Shown in pieces: positions 35,385-43,353 of a stretch of 64,000 nt of DNA. Numbering within the stretch: position 1 is the stretch's first letter; the number at the start of each line of letters is the position of its first letter. The stretch is from Flavobacterium sharifuzzamanii (GTDB lineage Bacteria; Bacteroidota; Bacteroidia; Flavobacteriales; Flavobacteriaceae): positions 62,001 through 126,000 of the forward strand of contig NZ_QJGZ01000032.1 in NCBI RefSeq assembly GCF_003254585.1, written 5' to 3'. Under the pieces are notes generated by a model. That model was not told the DNA's origin. It saw only the letters and a program-made list of their open reading frames with translations, and made no database searches. The translations under genes were made by a program, and so were the position numbers.

Positions 35385-35705
35385 TTAATTTATTAGAAAC
35401 ATACAGATTGAAAGTATACATAAACTAATTATTAAAAATCCAAGATTTGTGAAAGCTAAAATTCGTTTTTTCTTCACGAATAAATAAATCATTTCTATTA
35501 ATAATCCAAAATAGAAAAAAACAGTGATGAATAATGCTAAAACGAACATTCCTAAACCTGCATCTGTATGTCTGTGTTGGTCTTGATCGCAAAGTGAGTG
35601 AGGATCATAAATGAAGCTCCAATACAAGACTAATAATCCAAACAATGACAATAAAATCCCGATTCGAATTCCTAAATGTAAAATGACTTTTTTAAAATTA
35701 TCCAA
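35385..35705 (-). CDS. small integral membrane protein
   Basis: A 106-residue protein with three hydrophobic helices (about 8-28, 48-72 and 84-104), and a HSLCDQDQHRHTD loop. No family recognised. It overlaps the dehydratase gene upstream by eight bases, so it belongs to the dar-type operon. It might be a small subunit of a membrane complex with DarA or the exporter; not supported beyond context. Confidence 0.65.
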   Translation of the reverse strand: MDNFKKVILHLGIRIGILLSLFGLLVLYWSFIYDPHSLCDQDQHRHTDAGLGMFVLALFITVFFYFGLLIEMIYLFVKKKRILAFTNLGFLIISLCILSICMFLIN

Positions 35706-36162
35706 CTGAAACCGTCTTTTGAATGAACAAATTAATTTCGCATTCTAAGAGTATCTGGTTTTCGGCTAAGCTTTTACAGCTCATTGTGCATAAAGTATAA
35801 TCGTCTCCGACAAATTTAGAAACCAGATCTGCTTTGGTTATAATGGTGTCACCAACTTTTGGAAGCGCATGAATTTTCACATTTTTCAAAGCACTGATAA
35901 ACCCAATTACGTTTACGTTTTCATTTTCAATTCCGTTATCGTCAAAAAAGTATTTTTTTCCAACAATTGCAGAACACGTTTGTGCGGTATTTTCGATTAG
36001 GCCTGCTTCAATAAAAATATTGTTTTGAACGAAAATATTGTCATCTTCAACAAGAAAAACAGTTTCTACTGAACTCGAATCGATATTCAAAATCAAATCC
36101 ACCATAAGCATTGGTGCTCGGTGCGGTAAATAATTTTGTATGTCAACAGCAGTAGCTTTCAT
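35698..36162 (-). CDS. hot-dog dehydratase with catalytic His (ApeI/FabZ-like)
   Basis: A 154-residue hot-dog protein. LPHRAPMLMVDLI carries the histidine at the FabZ/FabA active-site position, and AGLIENTAQTCSA corresponds to the central helix with the acidic partner. Expected to dehydrate 3-hydroxyacyl-ACP. The gene directly upstream codes for a sibling that lacks the histidine, so an asymmetric pair is likely. This resembles the two-dehydratase arrangement of aryl-polyene systems. Confidence 0.78.
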   Translation of the reverse strand: MKATAVDIQNYLPHRAPMLMVDLILNIDSSSVETVFLVEDDNIFVQNNIFIEAGLIENTAQTCSAIVGKKYFFDDNGIENENVNVIGFISALKNVKIHALPKVGDTIITKADLVSKFVGDDYTLCTMSCKSLAENQILLECEINLFIQKTVSVG

Positions 36163-36169
36163 TATTGTT

Positions 36170-36601
36170 TTATTTTGCCAAAACCGTTTTCATTTGTCCT
36201 CTGGCAATTTCTTCATTGTTTAAAGTCGTCACAATATCAACCAAAGTAATTCCTGCAAATTCCTGCAGAATTGTAACTTCAGACTGAATGTTGTCGTGTA
36301 CGTTTGGAAGCTTTTTAATCTCAATTTCTTTAATAGATCCAATGTAACCAGTTGGCGCAATTTCGTTTCTTAAAAAATATTGATATCCGGTATGCAATGC
36401 TACAGATTGCGCCATGTGTTCTATTAGTCCTGCTTCCAGAAAAGTGTTTTCAGCAACAAAAATATTATCATTTTGTATTTCTAAACCAGCAACCAAAGAA
36501 GTTTCAGAATAAGAATGCATAGCATCTACCATCACAAAAGGGAACTTTTGTGGCAGTAAATTTTCTACCATTTCTTTTTCTAGAAGTGCCATTGTTTCCA
36601 T
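36170..36601 (-). CDS. hot-dog dehydratase-like protein lacking the catalytic His
   Basis: A 143-residue homologue of its downstream neighbour. The active-site histidine position reads LPQKFPFVMVDAM, with Gln in place of His, while AGLIEHMAQSVAL is kept. I start at the ATG at 36601, whose A and T are shared with the stop codon of the DarB gene (TAATG), rather than at the TTG two codons earlier. It is likely a structural partner in a heteromeric dehydratase. Confidence 0.75.
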   Translation of the reverse strand: METMALLEKEMVENLLPQKFPFVMVDAMHSYSETSLVAGLEIQNDNIFVAENTFLEAGLIEHMAQSVALHTGYQYFLRNEIAPTGYIGSIKEIEIKKLPNVHDNIQSEVTILQEFAGITLVDIVTTLNNEEIARGQMKTVLAK

Positions 36602-37734
36602 TAGCAAACAGTTAAATATGCATAAGCAAAAGAAAATCTTCCGCTTTCTGGAACAGATAATAAAATTTTATCTCCTTTTTTCAAATTCCCTGAATTCAGT
36701 AATTCTTCAAGAGCTAGGTAAATAGAGGCAGAGCCTACATTTCCAACTCGAGAAAGATTCATGAACCATTTGTCATCGCTCATTCCGATACCTTTTTCAT
36801 TTAATCCTTTTTTCAATCCTTCAACAAAAAAATTAGAAGAAACGTGAGGAATGAAATATGTAATATCTTCCGATTTAATATTGTTTTTATCCATGGCGTC
36901 TTTCATGCTTTCTGCACCTTTTGACAGGATAAATTCATCTAATAATTTAACGTCTTGTTTTATTGAAAAAACAGATTCATTCAACCATTGTTCTGGAGAA
37001 TAATCGCTCCAACCTTTAATTTCTCCGTTTTCCAATTTATCGCCTCCCGCATACATGCAAGTTTCTAATTCGTACGCATACGAAAAAGCTTCCATCCATT
37101 CGATTTTTAGCGAAATTGGCCCTCTTGGTTTATTTTCCAATAAAAAAGCTCCAGCACCATCAGATAGCATCCAACGAAGAAAATCTTTTTTGAAAGCAAT
37201 AATTGGCTGTTCTTCAAGGCTTTTTAAATTGTCAGCCTCGTGATTGTATTTTTGAGCATTCAGCCAAGTCGAAACTTTTTCAGATCCTGTACAGATTGCA
37301 TTTTTTGAATTTCCAGATTTTATAGAAAGAAAACCAAATTTAAGAGAGTTCATTCCGGCACAGCAAACTCCAGTTGAAGAGTTTAATTCTACCGATTTAT
37401 TTTTTAGAAGACCGTGAACCATCGCAGCATGCGAAGGCAGAAATATGTCCGGAGTCGAAGTTCCACATGAAAGTACTTCTACATCTTGAGGCGTAAAATT
37501 TTCGTCGAATAACGGTAAAATGGCATTTCTGGTTAATTCGGCATTGCTGTGAGTGCTTTTTCCTTCTTTGTCAACAGCGTAATATCGGCTTGTAATTTTA
37601 TTGTTGCGCAAAATAATGCGTCTTGCTTTTGAAGCAGTATCATTGATAAGGCCTAAATAGGCTTCCATTTCGTCATTTGAAACGGCTTCGTTTGGCAAAT
37701 ATTTTGCAGCTTTTGTAATATATACTTCAAACAT
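36601..37734 (-). CDS. darB: dialkylresorcinol condensing ketosynthase, DarB-like (KAS III)
   Basis: A 377-residue KAS III-type enzyme with Cys125 (STGVCCAGMNSL), the His of PHVSSNF (about residue 295) and the Asn of LSRVGNVGSAS (about 333). DarB joins two beta-ketoacyl units to form the cyclohexanedione that becomes a dialkylresorcinol. The assignment rests on the fold and on the adjacent DarA-like gene, which follows the known darA-darB pairing. The stop overlaps the start of the His-less dehydratase gene. Confidence 0.88.
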   Translation of the reverse strand: MFEVYITKAAKYLPNEAVSNDEMEAYLGLINDTASKARRIILRNNKITSRYYAVDKEGKSTHSNAELTRNAILPLFDENFTPQDVEVLSCGTSTPDIFLPSHAAMVHGLLKNKSVELNSSTGVCCAGMNSLKFGFLSIKSGNSKNAICTGSEKVSTWLNAQKYNHEADNLKSLEEQPIIAFKKDFLRWMLSDGAGAFLLENKPRGPISLKIEWMEAFSYAYELETCMYAGGDKLENGEIKGWSDYSPEQWLNESVFSIKQDVKLLDEFILSKGAESMKDAMDKNNIKSEDITYFIPHVSSNFFVEGLKKGLNEKGIGMSDDKWFMNLSRVGNVGSASIYLALEELLNSGNLKKGDKILLSVPESGRFSFAYAYLTVC

Positions 37735-37751
37735 AATTTAAATTTCGTCTT

Positions 37752-38654
37752 CTAAACTCCCTGATAATATTGAGTTTCCTTTTTTATAGATTTTAACTTA
37801 AGCGGATAGGTAATAAGGTGCAATATATACACTATTGGCGAAATTAACCATATCGCAAGGAATAAATAAACATTAAATACTTTAAGCAGCTGTTTGCGTT
37901 TTTTTTGATTTTTATAAATGATGTTTGACCATTTATTAAAAATTTTATTGGCCGTTTTGTCAACAGTCACTAAATATGAACTTATTTTTACAGCGCCAGC
38001 TTCGACCAATTTTGGCTGTAATTGCGTTAAATTATCTTTTTGTAAAGAATCAAGCATGATTTCTCCAAACTGACTAGATTCTTGTATGTCTTTTTCTGAA
38101 ACTCCTGGAAGCGGAAAAATACCTAGATATTTTTTCTTAACTCCAGAAAACATCCATTCTACAATTGTAATCACGCTGATTAAATTTCCAACGCGGTCTA
38201 CCAAAGCTACATTTCCAACCAAATTGGCATTAGCTTTTCGCAATAAAACTTTGATTTTTTCCTGAGCCATAATCCACATGTTTCTTGAGCCGCTTATGGT
38301 GATAACAGGTGTATTGTTCAAAATTTTCTTGGCATCTTCGCTTTTCAAAAATGAATTAATAGGAATTGAAGGCGATAAGTACCAAACCTGATAATGAAAT
38401 AAAACTAGATCAAATTTTGTGTTTAAAATTTCTTCTGGAACTGGTTTTAACGCGGTAGGAATCTGTAAAAACGATTCTGGAAAGGCATCAAAAAATGATT
38501 CTTTGTTCCATGGAAACGGAAATGGTTTTTCTAATTGTATTTCGTGAAAAGTAAGATTTATTTCGTCTGAATTTAGAAATGGTTTTGCAATATTTCTTGC
38601 AATAGATTCCAATTGTCCAGATTGAGAATAATAAATTACGAGAACATTTTTCAT
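37752..38654 (-). CDS. darA: DarA-like dialkylresorcinol synthesis protein
   Basis: A 300-residue protein that begins with a flavodoxin-like phosphate loop (VIYYSQSGQLESIARNI), consistent with an FMN-dependent oxidation that aromatises the ring made by DarB. The C-terminus (about 260-285) is hydrophobic and may be a membrane anchor. It lies seventeen bases before darB. The segment KYLGIFPLPGVSEKD is a likely family block. It appears to be the first gene of an operon that runs to the thioesterase near 31.5 kb. Confidence 0.85.
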   Translation of the reverse strand: MKNVLVIYYSQSGQLESIARNIAKPFLNSDEINLTFHEIQLEKPFPFPWNKESFFDAFPESFLQIPTALKPVPEEILNTKFDLVLFHYQVWYLSPSIPINSFLKSEDAKKILNNTPVITISGSRNMWIMAQEKIKVLLRKANANLVGNVALVDRVGNLISVITIVEWMFSGVKKKYLGIFPLPGVSEKDIQESSQFGEIMLDSLQKDNLTQLQPKLVEAGAVKISSYLVTVDKTANKIFNKWSNIIYKNQKKRKQLLKVFNVYLFLAIWLISPIVYILHLITYPLKLKSIKKETQYYQGV

Positions 38655-38679
38655 TAGGTTTTTTGGCTTTGGTGGTTCG

Positions 38680-38687
38680 CAAAAGTA
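38680..38687 (-). promoter_or_regulatory. -7 box upstream of darA (TACTTTTG)
   Basis: TACTTTTG on the - strand, 25 bases before the darA ATG, matches TAnnTTTG. It supports a transcription unit starting at darA. No clear -33 element. Confidence 0.55.
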
Positions 38688-38790
38688 AGTAAATTTATTT
38701 AAACGAATTTTCTTATTTCGACCAATGATATAGAATTCCCAATTTTTTGATTTATTGAAAAAAACTAAACCGAAAAGTGTTTGTTTGATG

Positions 38791-39690
38791 CTATTTTGGC
38801 AATGAATTTTTGTTTTCTAACTGGTTCCAAAAATCAAAATAATTGAACCATTGTAATGGATAACGATTCAAGATGCTTTCAACACTTTTTACATATTCTT
38901 TCAAAAGTGCTTTTTCGTCTCGGTGTTTTACTTCGGCTTCTCTTGCGTATAGATGATAATGCAAGTTTGGTTCTTTCATTACGTAAACAAAAACTACTGG
39001 AACTTTTAATCGCGAAGCAATTAAAAATGGACCTGCAGGAAAATTGGCTTCTTTGCCTAAAAGTGTTTCAGAAAGCGATTTTGTTCCTTCAAAATAACGA
39101 TCTCCCGTAAAACAGATTAATTCGTTATTGGCCAAAGCAGCATTGATCTCAAAAATATGAGAGAGATCTTCTTTGATGATGATGAATTTTACGGTTGGTT
39201 TTTGAGAAACGCTTTCTAGATAATTCTTAATGGCAGAATGTTCTAAATCTGTTGTAACAAGATTGATTTGGAAATTAAGATCAATATCTCCTAAAAAATG
39301 TTCTGCAATTTCGAAGTTTCCAACATGAGCGCTGATTAAAACACCGCCTTTTTTCTCGGCAAGTAGTTTTTTAAGCGTTTCTATTCCGTCAAATTCATAG
39401 GTGAATTTGTTTCGCATTCCTGCAGAAATGGAAACCTTATCAATAATGGTTTGTCCAAAAGTATAATAGCTTTTGAAAACCATTTTTTTGGATTTGAAAT
39501 AGGAGTATTGAAGTCTTTCTTTAAAATAATAGAAAATGGCTCTGTTGCTTTTTCTTAGAAATAAAAAATAATAAGAAGCAACAAAATAAAGTAAGGCATA
39601 AGCAGCTTTGACACCCGCTTTTTGAATTAAAAAAACGAATATTTTATAACCTAATACAGTTCCTTTGGATTTACCATCCCATCGACTCAT
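38791..39690 (-). CDS. LpxL/HtrB-like acyltransferase (flexirubin)
   Basis: A 299-residue inner-membrane acyltransferase of the lipid A late-acyltransferase fold: N-terminal hydrophobic helix (about 20-50) and the catalytic HX4E motif HVGNFE (about residue 121-126). RYFEGTKSLSE and GPFLIASRLKVPVV are further family blocks. It is coupled to the ACP gene (TAAATG junction), so an ACP-bound acyl donor is likely. Housekeeping LpxL or a dedicated pigment-lipid acyltransferase are both possible; context favours the second. Confidence 0.8.
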   Translation of the reverse strand: MSRWDGKSKGTVLGYKIFVFLIQKAGVKAAYALLYFVASYYFLFLRKSNRAIFYYFKERLQYSYFKSKKMVFKSYYTFGQTIIDKVSISAGMRNKFTYEFDGIETLKKLLAEKKGGVLISAHVGNFEIAEHFLGDIDLNFQINLVTTDLEHSAIKNYLESVSQKPTVKFIIIKEDLSHIFEINAALANNELICFTGDRYFEGTKSLSETLLGKEANFPAGPFLIASRLKVPVVFVYVMKEPNLHYHLYAREAEVKHRDEKALLKEYVKSVESILNRYPLQWFNYFDFWNQLENKNSLPK

Positions 39691-39945
39691 TTAAGCTGAT
39701 TTGGCTTTGATTTTAGTTTCGATTAAGTCATAAAAACTTTGAAAATCAGAAATTCCAACAAAATCTGCTTCAACTAGTTTTACACCAAAGTTTGCCTCTA
39801 TTGAAACGACTAAATCAACATAATCCAGACTGTCTAACCCAAGTGTATCTTTTAAATTAGCATTTGGTTCAATGTCGTCATTATCAACTTCAAATTCATC
39901 AACTAAAAAACCATTAATTTTTGCTATAATCTCTTCTTTATTCAT
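39691..39945 (-). CDS. acyl carrier protein (second)
   Basis: An 84-residue ACP with the phosphopantetheine serine at 39 in LGLDSLDYVDLV. Its start overlaps the 3' end of the KAS-II gene by eight bases and its stop abuts the acyltransferase start, so KAS-II, ACP and acyltransferase are one translational unit. It may correspond to the DarC carrier of the resorcinol branch. Confidence 0.92.
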   Translation of the reverse strand: MNKEEIIAKINGFLVDEFEVDNDDIEPNANLKDTLGLDSLDYVDLVVSIEANFGVKLVEADFVGISDFQSFYDLIETKIKAKSA

Positions 39946-41173
39946 TGTTCAATTTAAACTTTTTAACCACCAACGCAGAGTTGGTTCCTCCGAAACCGAA
40001 AGAATTGGACAAAAATATGTCAAATTTTTTGTTTAACGTAGTTTTAACTAAATTTAATTTTGACGCATCTTCATCTGGGTTTTCCAAATTGATGTTTGGC
40101 GCGATAAAATCGTGCTGCATCATAAGGATAGAATAAATGATTTCGCTTGCTCCCGCCATCCAGCATTCGTGGCCTGTCATGGATTTTGTAGAACTTACTG
40201 GAGGATTTTTTTCTCCAAAAACCTCAAAAATTGCTTTGGCTTCGTTTGCATCTCCAACTGGAGTTGAGGTTGCGTGAGCATTTATATATTCAATATCTGA
40301 AGCTTCTAATTTGGCATCGTCAAGGGCACGTTTCATTGCTGTGGCTGGTCCTTCAACGTTTGGAGTTGAAATGTGTCCTCCGTTTGAAGAAAATCCGTAG
40401 CCGCCAATTTCTGCAATGATATTGGCACCGCGCGCAATAGCAGATTCGTAGCTTTCTAGAATTAAAGTTGCACCACCGCCACTCGGAATTAATCCGTCGC
40501 GACCAATATCAAAAGGTCTTGAAGCTTTTGTTGGATCGCCTTCTCGGTTAGAAAAAACACCTAATCCGTCAAAACTGCTCATGGCATATTTATTAATTTC
40601 CTGAGCTCCGCCAGTAATTACAATGTCTTGAAAACCGCTTTTAATTAAAAAATAAGCCAAACCAATAGAGTGAGATCCGCTGGCACAAGCCGCACTAACG
40701 GTAAGATTGATGCCGCGAAGTTTAAAAATCGTAGAAAGATTCATCGTCACCGTAGAATTCATTGACTTAAAAATAGCACCAGAACCAATAAGAGCGGTGT
40801 CTTTTTTCTCGCGTACAATATCTGTTGCGTCAATGATTGCTTTAGAAACAGAGTCGTTTCCGTACATAATACCTACTTCGTGTTCATCAAAAAAAGCGTC
40901 ATCGATGTTGGCATTTTTAAGTGCTTCTATAGTTGCCATATAAGCATATTCGGTTTCTTCACCGATGCTCATACGTTGTCTTCGCGTCAATAAATTTTTA
41001 AGATCGGCTTTCGGAACCATTCCTGTCAAGGCCGATTGAAAACCAAATTCTTTTCTTTCAGAATCAAACTGAATACCAGATTTTCCTTCGTATAACGAAT
41101 CTTTTACCTCGTCCAAAGAAGTTCCGATACAAGAATAAATTCCCATTCCAGTAATTACAACTCGTCTATTCAT
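39938..41173 (-). CDS. beta-ketoacyl-ACP synthase II (third)
   Basis: A 411-residue condensing enzyme with a full active site: Cys163 (TVSAACASGSHSI), His300 (NAHATSTPVGD) and His335 (SMTGHECWMAG). It is the most FabF/FabB-like of the cluster ketosynthases. With FabG directly upstream it could provide the normal elongation steps. TACTTTTG (41181-41188) sits eight bases before the start codon. Confidence 0.9.
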   Translation of the reverse strand: MNRRVVITGMGIYSCIGTSLDEVKDSLYEGKSGIQFDSERKEFGFQSALTGMVPKADLKNLLTRRQRMSIGEETEYAYMATIEALKNANIDDAFFDEHEVGIMYGNDSVSKAIIDATDIVREKKDTALIGSGAIFKSMNSTVTMNLSTIFKLRGINLTVSAACASGSHSIGLAYFLIKSGFQDIVITGGAQEINKYAMSSFDGLGVFSNREGDPTKASRPFDIGRDGLIPSGGGATLILESYESAIARGANIIAEIGGYGFSSNGGHISTPNVEGPATAMKRALDDAKLEASDIEYINAHATSTPVGDANEAKAIFEVFGEKNPPVSSTKSMTGHECWMAGASEIIYSILMMQHDFIAPNINLENPDEDASKLNLVKTTLNKKFDIFLSNSFGFGGTNSALVVKKFKLNNE

Positions 41174-41180
41174 CGTCTTT

Positions 41181-41188
41181 CAAAAGTA
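41181..41188 (-). promoter_or_regulatory. -7 box upstream of the third ketosynthase (TACTTTTG)
   Basis: Identical octamer to the one before darA, eight bases upstream of the start codon, implying a nearly leaderless message. A second candidate (TATGTTTG) lies at 41244-41251. Confidence 0.5.
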
Positions 41189-41258
41189 ATTTTTTATCCT
41201 TAAAGTGTAATTTTCTATGTTTAATAATCTTAAAATAATCTCGCAAACATAGTATTCT

Positions 41259-41990
41259 TTAAGAATATATTCCGCCATTTATGTTGATAATTTCTCCTGT
41301 AATATAGCTTGCTTTTTTAGAAATCAAAAAGCTTACCAAATCTGCTACTTCTTCGGCTTCACCAAAACGATTAACCGGAATTAGCTTTAATAATTCTTTT
41401 TCATCCAGCTGACTTGTCATATCGGTTCTGATAAAACCTGGAGCGACAGCATTTACAGTAATGTTTCGTTTTGCAACTTCTTGAGCCAAAGCTTTAGTTG
41501 CTGCTACAATGGCACCTTTTGCAGCCGAATAATTGGCTTGTCCTGCTGTTCCTTTTACTCCAGAAACAGAAACCATATTTACGATTCGACCGTATTTGTT
41601 GCGTAACATTTTTTGAATAAAAAATTGCGTAACATTAAAGAAACCGTTTACACTCGTATTCATAACACCGTTCCAATCTTCAGGTGTCATCCACATAAAA
41701 AGGCCATCTTTTGTGATTCCAGCATTGTTTACAATTGCTTCAACCAATTTTTCAGGATTTGCTTCCTGCCAAGCAGTTAGAACATTTTGTACTTCTTCAA
41801 AATTAGAAACATCAAATCCTAAGATTTCGCCTGTTGCGCCTAATTTTTGTACTTCTTGTAATGTTTCTTCAGCAGCTGTTTTATTCGAATGATAATTAAT
41901 CAGAATATGATAATCGGATTCTACGGCTAGTTTTTTACAAATCGCACTTCCAATTCCTCTCGAACCGCCTGTTACTAATACACACTTCAT
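41259..41990 (-). CDS. fabG: 3-oxoacyl-ACP reductase
   Basis: A 243-residue short-chain dehydrogenase: TGGSRGIG nucleotide loop (about residues 7-14), NNAG, catalytic serine in MVSVSGVKG, and YSAAKG with Tyr and Lys. The C-terminal IININGGIYS is typical of FabG. It reduces 3-ketoacyl-ACP with NADPH, giving the 3-hydroxy intermediates for the hot-dog dehydratases. As the only ketoreductase in the cluster it should serve the whole polyene cycle. Confidence 0.9.
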   Translation of the reverse strand: MKCVLVTGGSRGIGSAICKKLAVESDYHILINYHSNKTAAEETLQEVQKLGATGEILGFDVSNFEEVQNVLTAWQEANPEKLVEAIVNNAGITKDGLFMWMTPEDWNGVMNTSVNGFFNVTQFFIQKMLRNKYGRIVNMVSVSGVKGTAGQANYSAAKGAIVAATKALAQEVAKRNITVNAVAPGFIRTDMTSQLDEKELLKLIPVNRFGEAEEVADLVSFLISKKASYITGEIININGGIYS

Positions 41991-42016
41991 TTATGTAGGG
42001 TTTATTTTTATTCGTC

Positions 42017-42054
42017 ATCAATGAAACCACTTTTATAAAAGCGATTTCATTGAT
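42017..42054. repeat. hairpin upstream of fabG
   Basis: ATCAATGAAA and TTTCATTGAT, joined through ACTTTTATAAAAG-like inner bases, form a 19-base-pair stem with two mismatches that would be G-U pairs in RNA on one strand. There is no T-run after it, so it is not a standard terminator. It could be an operator or a transcript structure before fabG. Confidence 0.65.
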
Positions 42055-42084
42055 GCAAATTTCTAATTTATTTGGAGATAAATA

Positions 42085-43311
42085 TTATTTCTTTTTTTTC
42101 GGTGCTGATTTTGCAGCTGGTTTTGTTGCTGGCTTAGTTTCTTGTTTTGGTTTTTCGGCAGAAACAGGAGCTGCAGCTGGCTGAGGTTTTTCAGCGCTTT
42201 TAGAAAACAGTTCTGCATTTTCAAACCATTGGTTGGCTAAAACTGTTCCGTCAGGTTTAAGAAATCCCCATTTTCCTTCGTTTTTTACTCTGGCAACACC
42301 GTCAATAAATCCTTTGTCTTGTTGCGTAAACATCGCAATAATAGCATTTGTTGTGATGCCATATTGAGTTGGGATTACTAATTTTCCAGATTCGTTGATG
42401 AATCCCCAATTGCTTTCTTTTACAGGAGCCAGACCGTTTGTACTGAAAACTTCGGCATCATTGTAAGTTGGTTCGATCACAAATTTTCCTTCAGGATTAA
42501 TGAATCCCCATTTTTTTCCAACTAAAACTGGAGCTAGGTTTTTTGAGAAAGCTTTTCCTTTATCATAAATCGGAAGAATTGCCCAATTTCCTTTTAAATC
42601 GATGTATCCAATTTTTCCGTTCTTTTTGGCAAATGTCAAATCTTGAGTTTCAAAATCCCAGATTTTTTCAGCTCCGTCAACAGGAATAAATTTTCCGCCA
42701 CTTACCAATCCGAAAGTTTTGTCTTTTCTTGCCCAAGTTGTTCCTTTAAAATAATTTCCAACTTCGGCATACACTGGCTCGACCAACTCTTTTCCGTTAG
42801 TATCAATAATTCCCCAGTTTTTATTTAATTCAACTCTAGCGTAACCATTTTCAAAAGGTTTGATCTGATCGTATTTTGGTTCTAAAACAACACCCATTTT
42901 GTTGTTAATCAAACCAACCTTATTGTTTTGTCTGATGAAAGCAACGCCGTCATTAAAATCAAATAATTTTTCTGAAGCTGGAGCTTTTTGAATTTCTCCT
43001 TTCGTATTAATATAAACCCAGTCTTTGTCTTTTTGTACAATTGCGATTCCGCTATTAAAATCTTTAGCATCTTTAAAATCGGCTGGAATTACCCAAGTTC
43101 CTTTGGTATCGATAAATCCCCATTTTCCGCCATTTTCTACAGCAGCTAAGCCTTCAGAGAAACTTTTAGCAGATTTGTATTGAGGTTCGATTTTAAAAGA
43201 TCCGTCTTTAGACAGATATCCAATTTTGGAGTTCTTTTTAACTAATGCCAATTCTTGACTATTAACAAATTGAATTAATACTAGCGATAAAAAAATAAGT
43301 GACTTTTTCAT
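42085..43311 (-). CDS. exported WG-repeat protein, copy 2
   Basis: A 408-residue protein with a signal peptide (MKKSLIFLSLVLIQFVNSQ) and about nine WG repeats (units such as GKWGFIDTKGTWVIPADF). It ends in an Ala-, Pro- and Lys-rich tail (about 375-408). A start five codons upstream is open but less likely. WG repeats form beta-propeller-like or ladder scaffolds; no activity is known. It is a clear paralogue of the next gene. The location between ammonia-lyase and fabG links it to the pigment cluster only by position. Confidence 0.85.
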   Translation of the reverse strand: MKKSLIFLSLVLIQFVNSQELALVKKNSKIGYLSKDGSFKIEPQYKSAKSFSEGLAAVENGGKWGFIDTKGTWVIPADFKDAKDFNSGIAIVQKDKDWVYINTKGEIQKAPASEKLFDFNDGVAFIRQNNKVGLINNKMGVVLEPKYDQIKPFENGYARVELNKNWGIIDTNGKELVEPVYAEVGNYFKGTTWARKDKTFGLVSGGKFIPVDGAEKIWDFETQDLTFAKKNGKIGYIDLKGNWAILPIYDKGKAFSKNLAPVLVGKKWGFINPEGKFVIEPTYNDAEVFSTNGLAPVKESNWGFINESGKLVIPTQYGITTNAIIAMFTQQDKGFIDGVARVKNEGKWGFLKPDGTVLANQWFENAELFSKSAEKPQPAAAPVSAEKPKQETKPATKPAAKSAPKKKK

Positions 43312-43353
43312 GATTTTATGATTCAATATTAATATTATGAAAATTCATTTTTG

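Noticed and set aside
38655..38790. Gene or RNA in the gap upstream of darA
   Set aside because: Apart from the promoter-like box nothing was found; the sequence is AT-rich without coding pattern.
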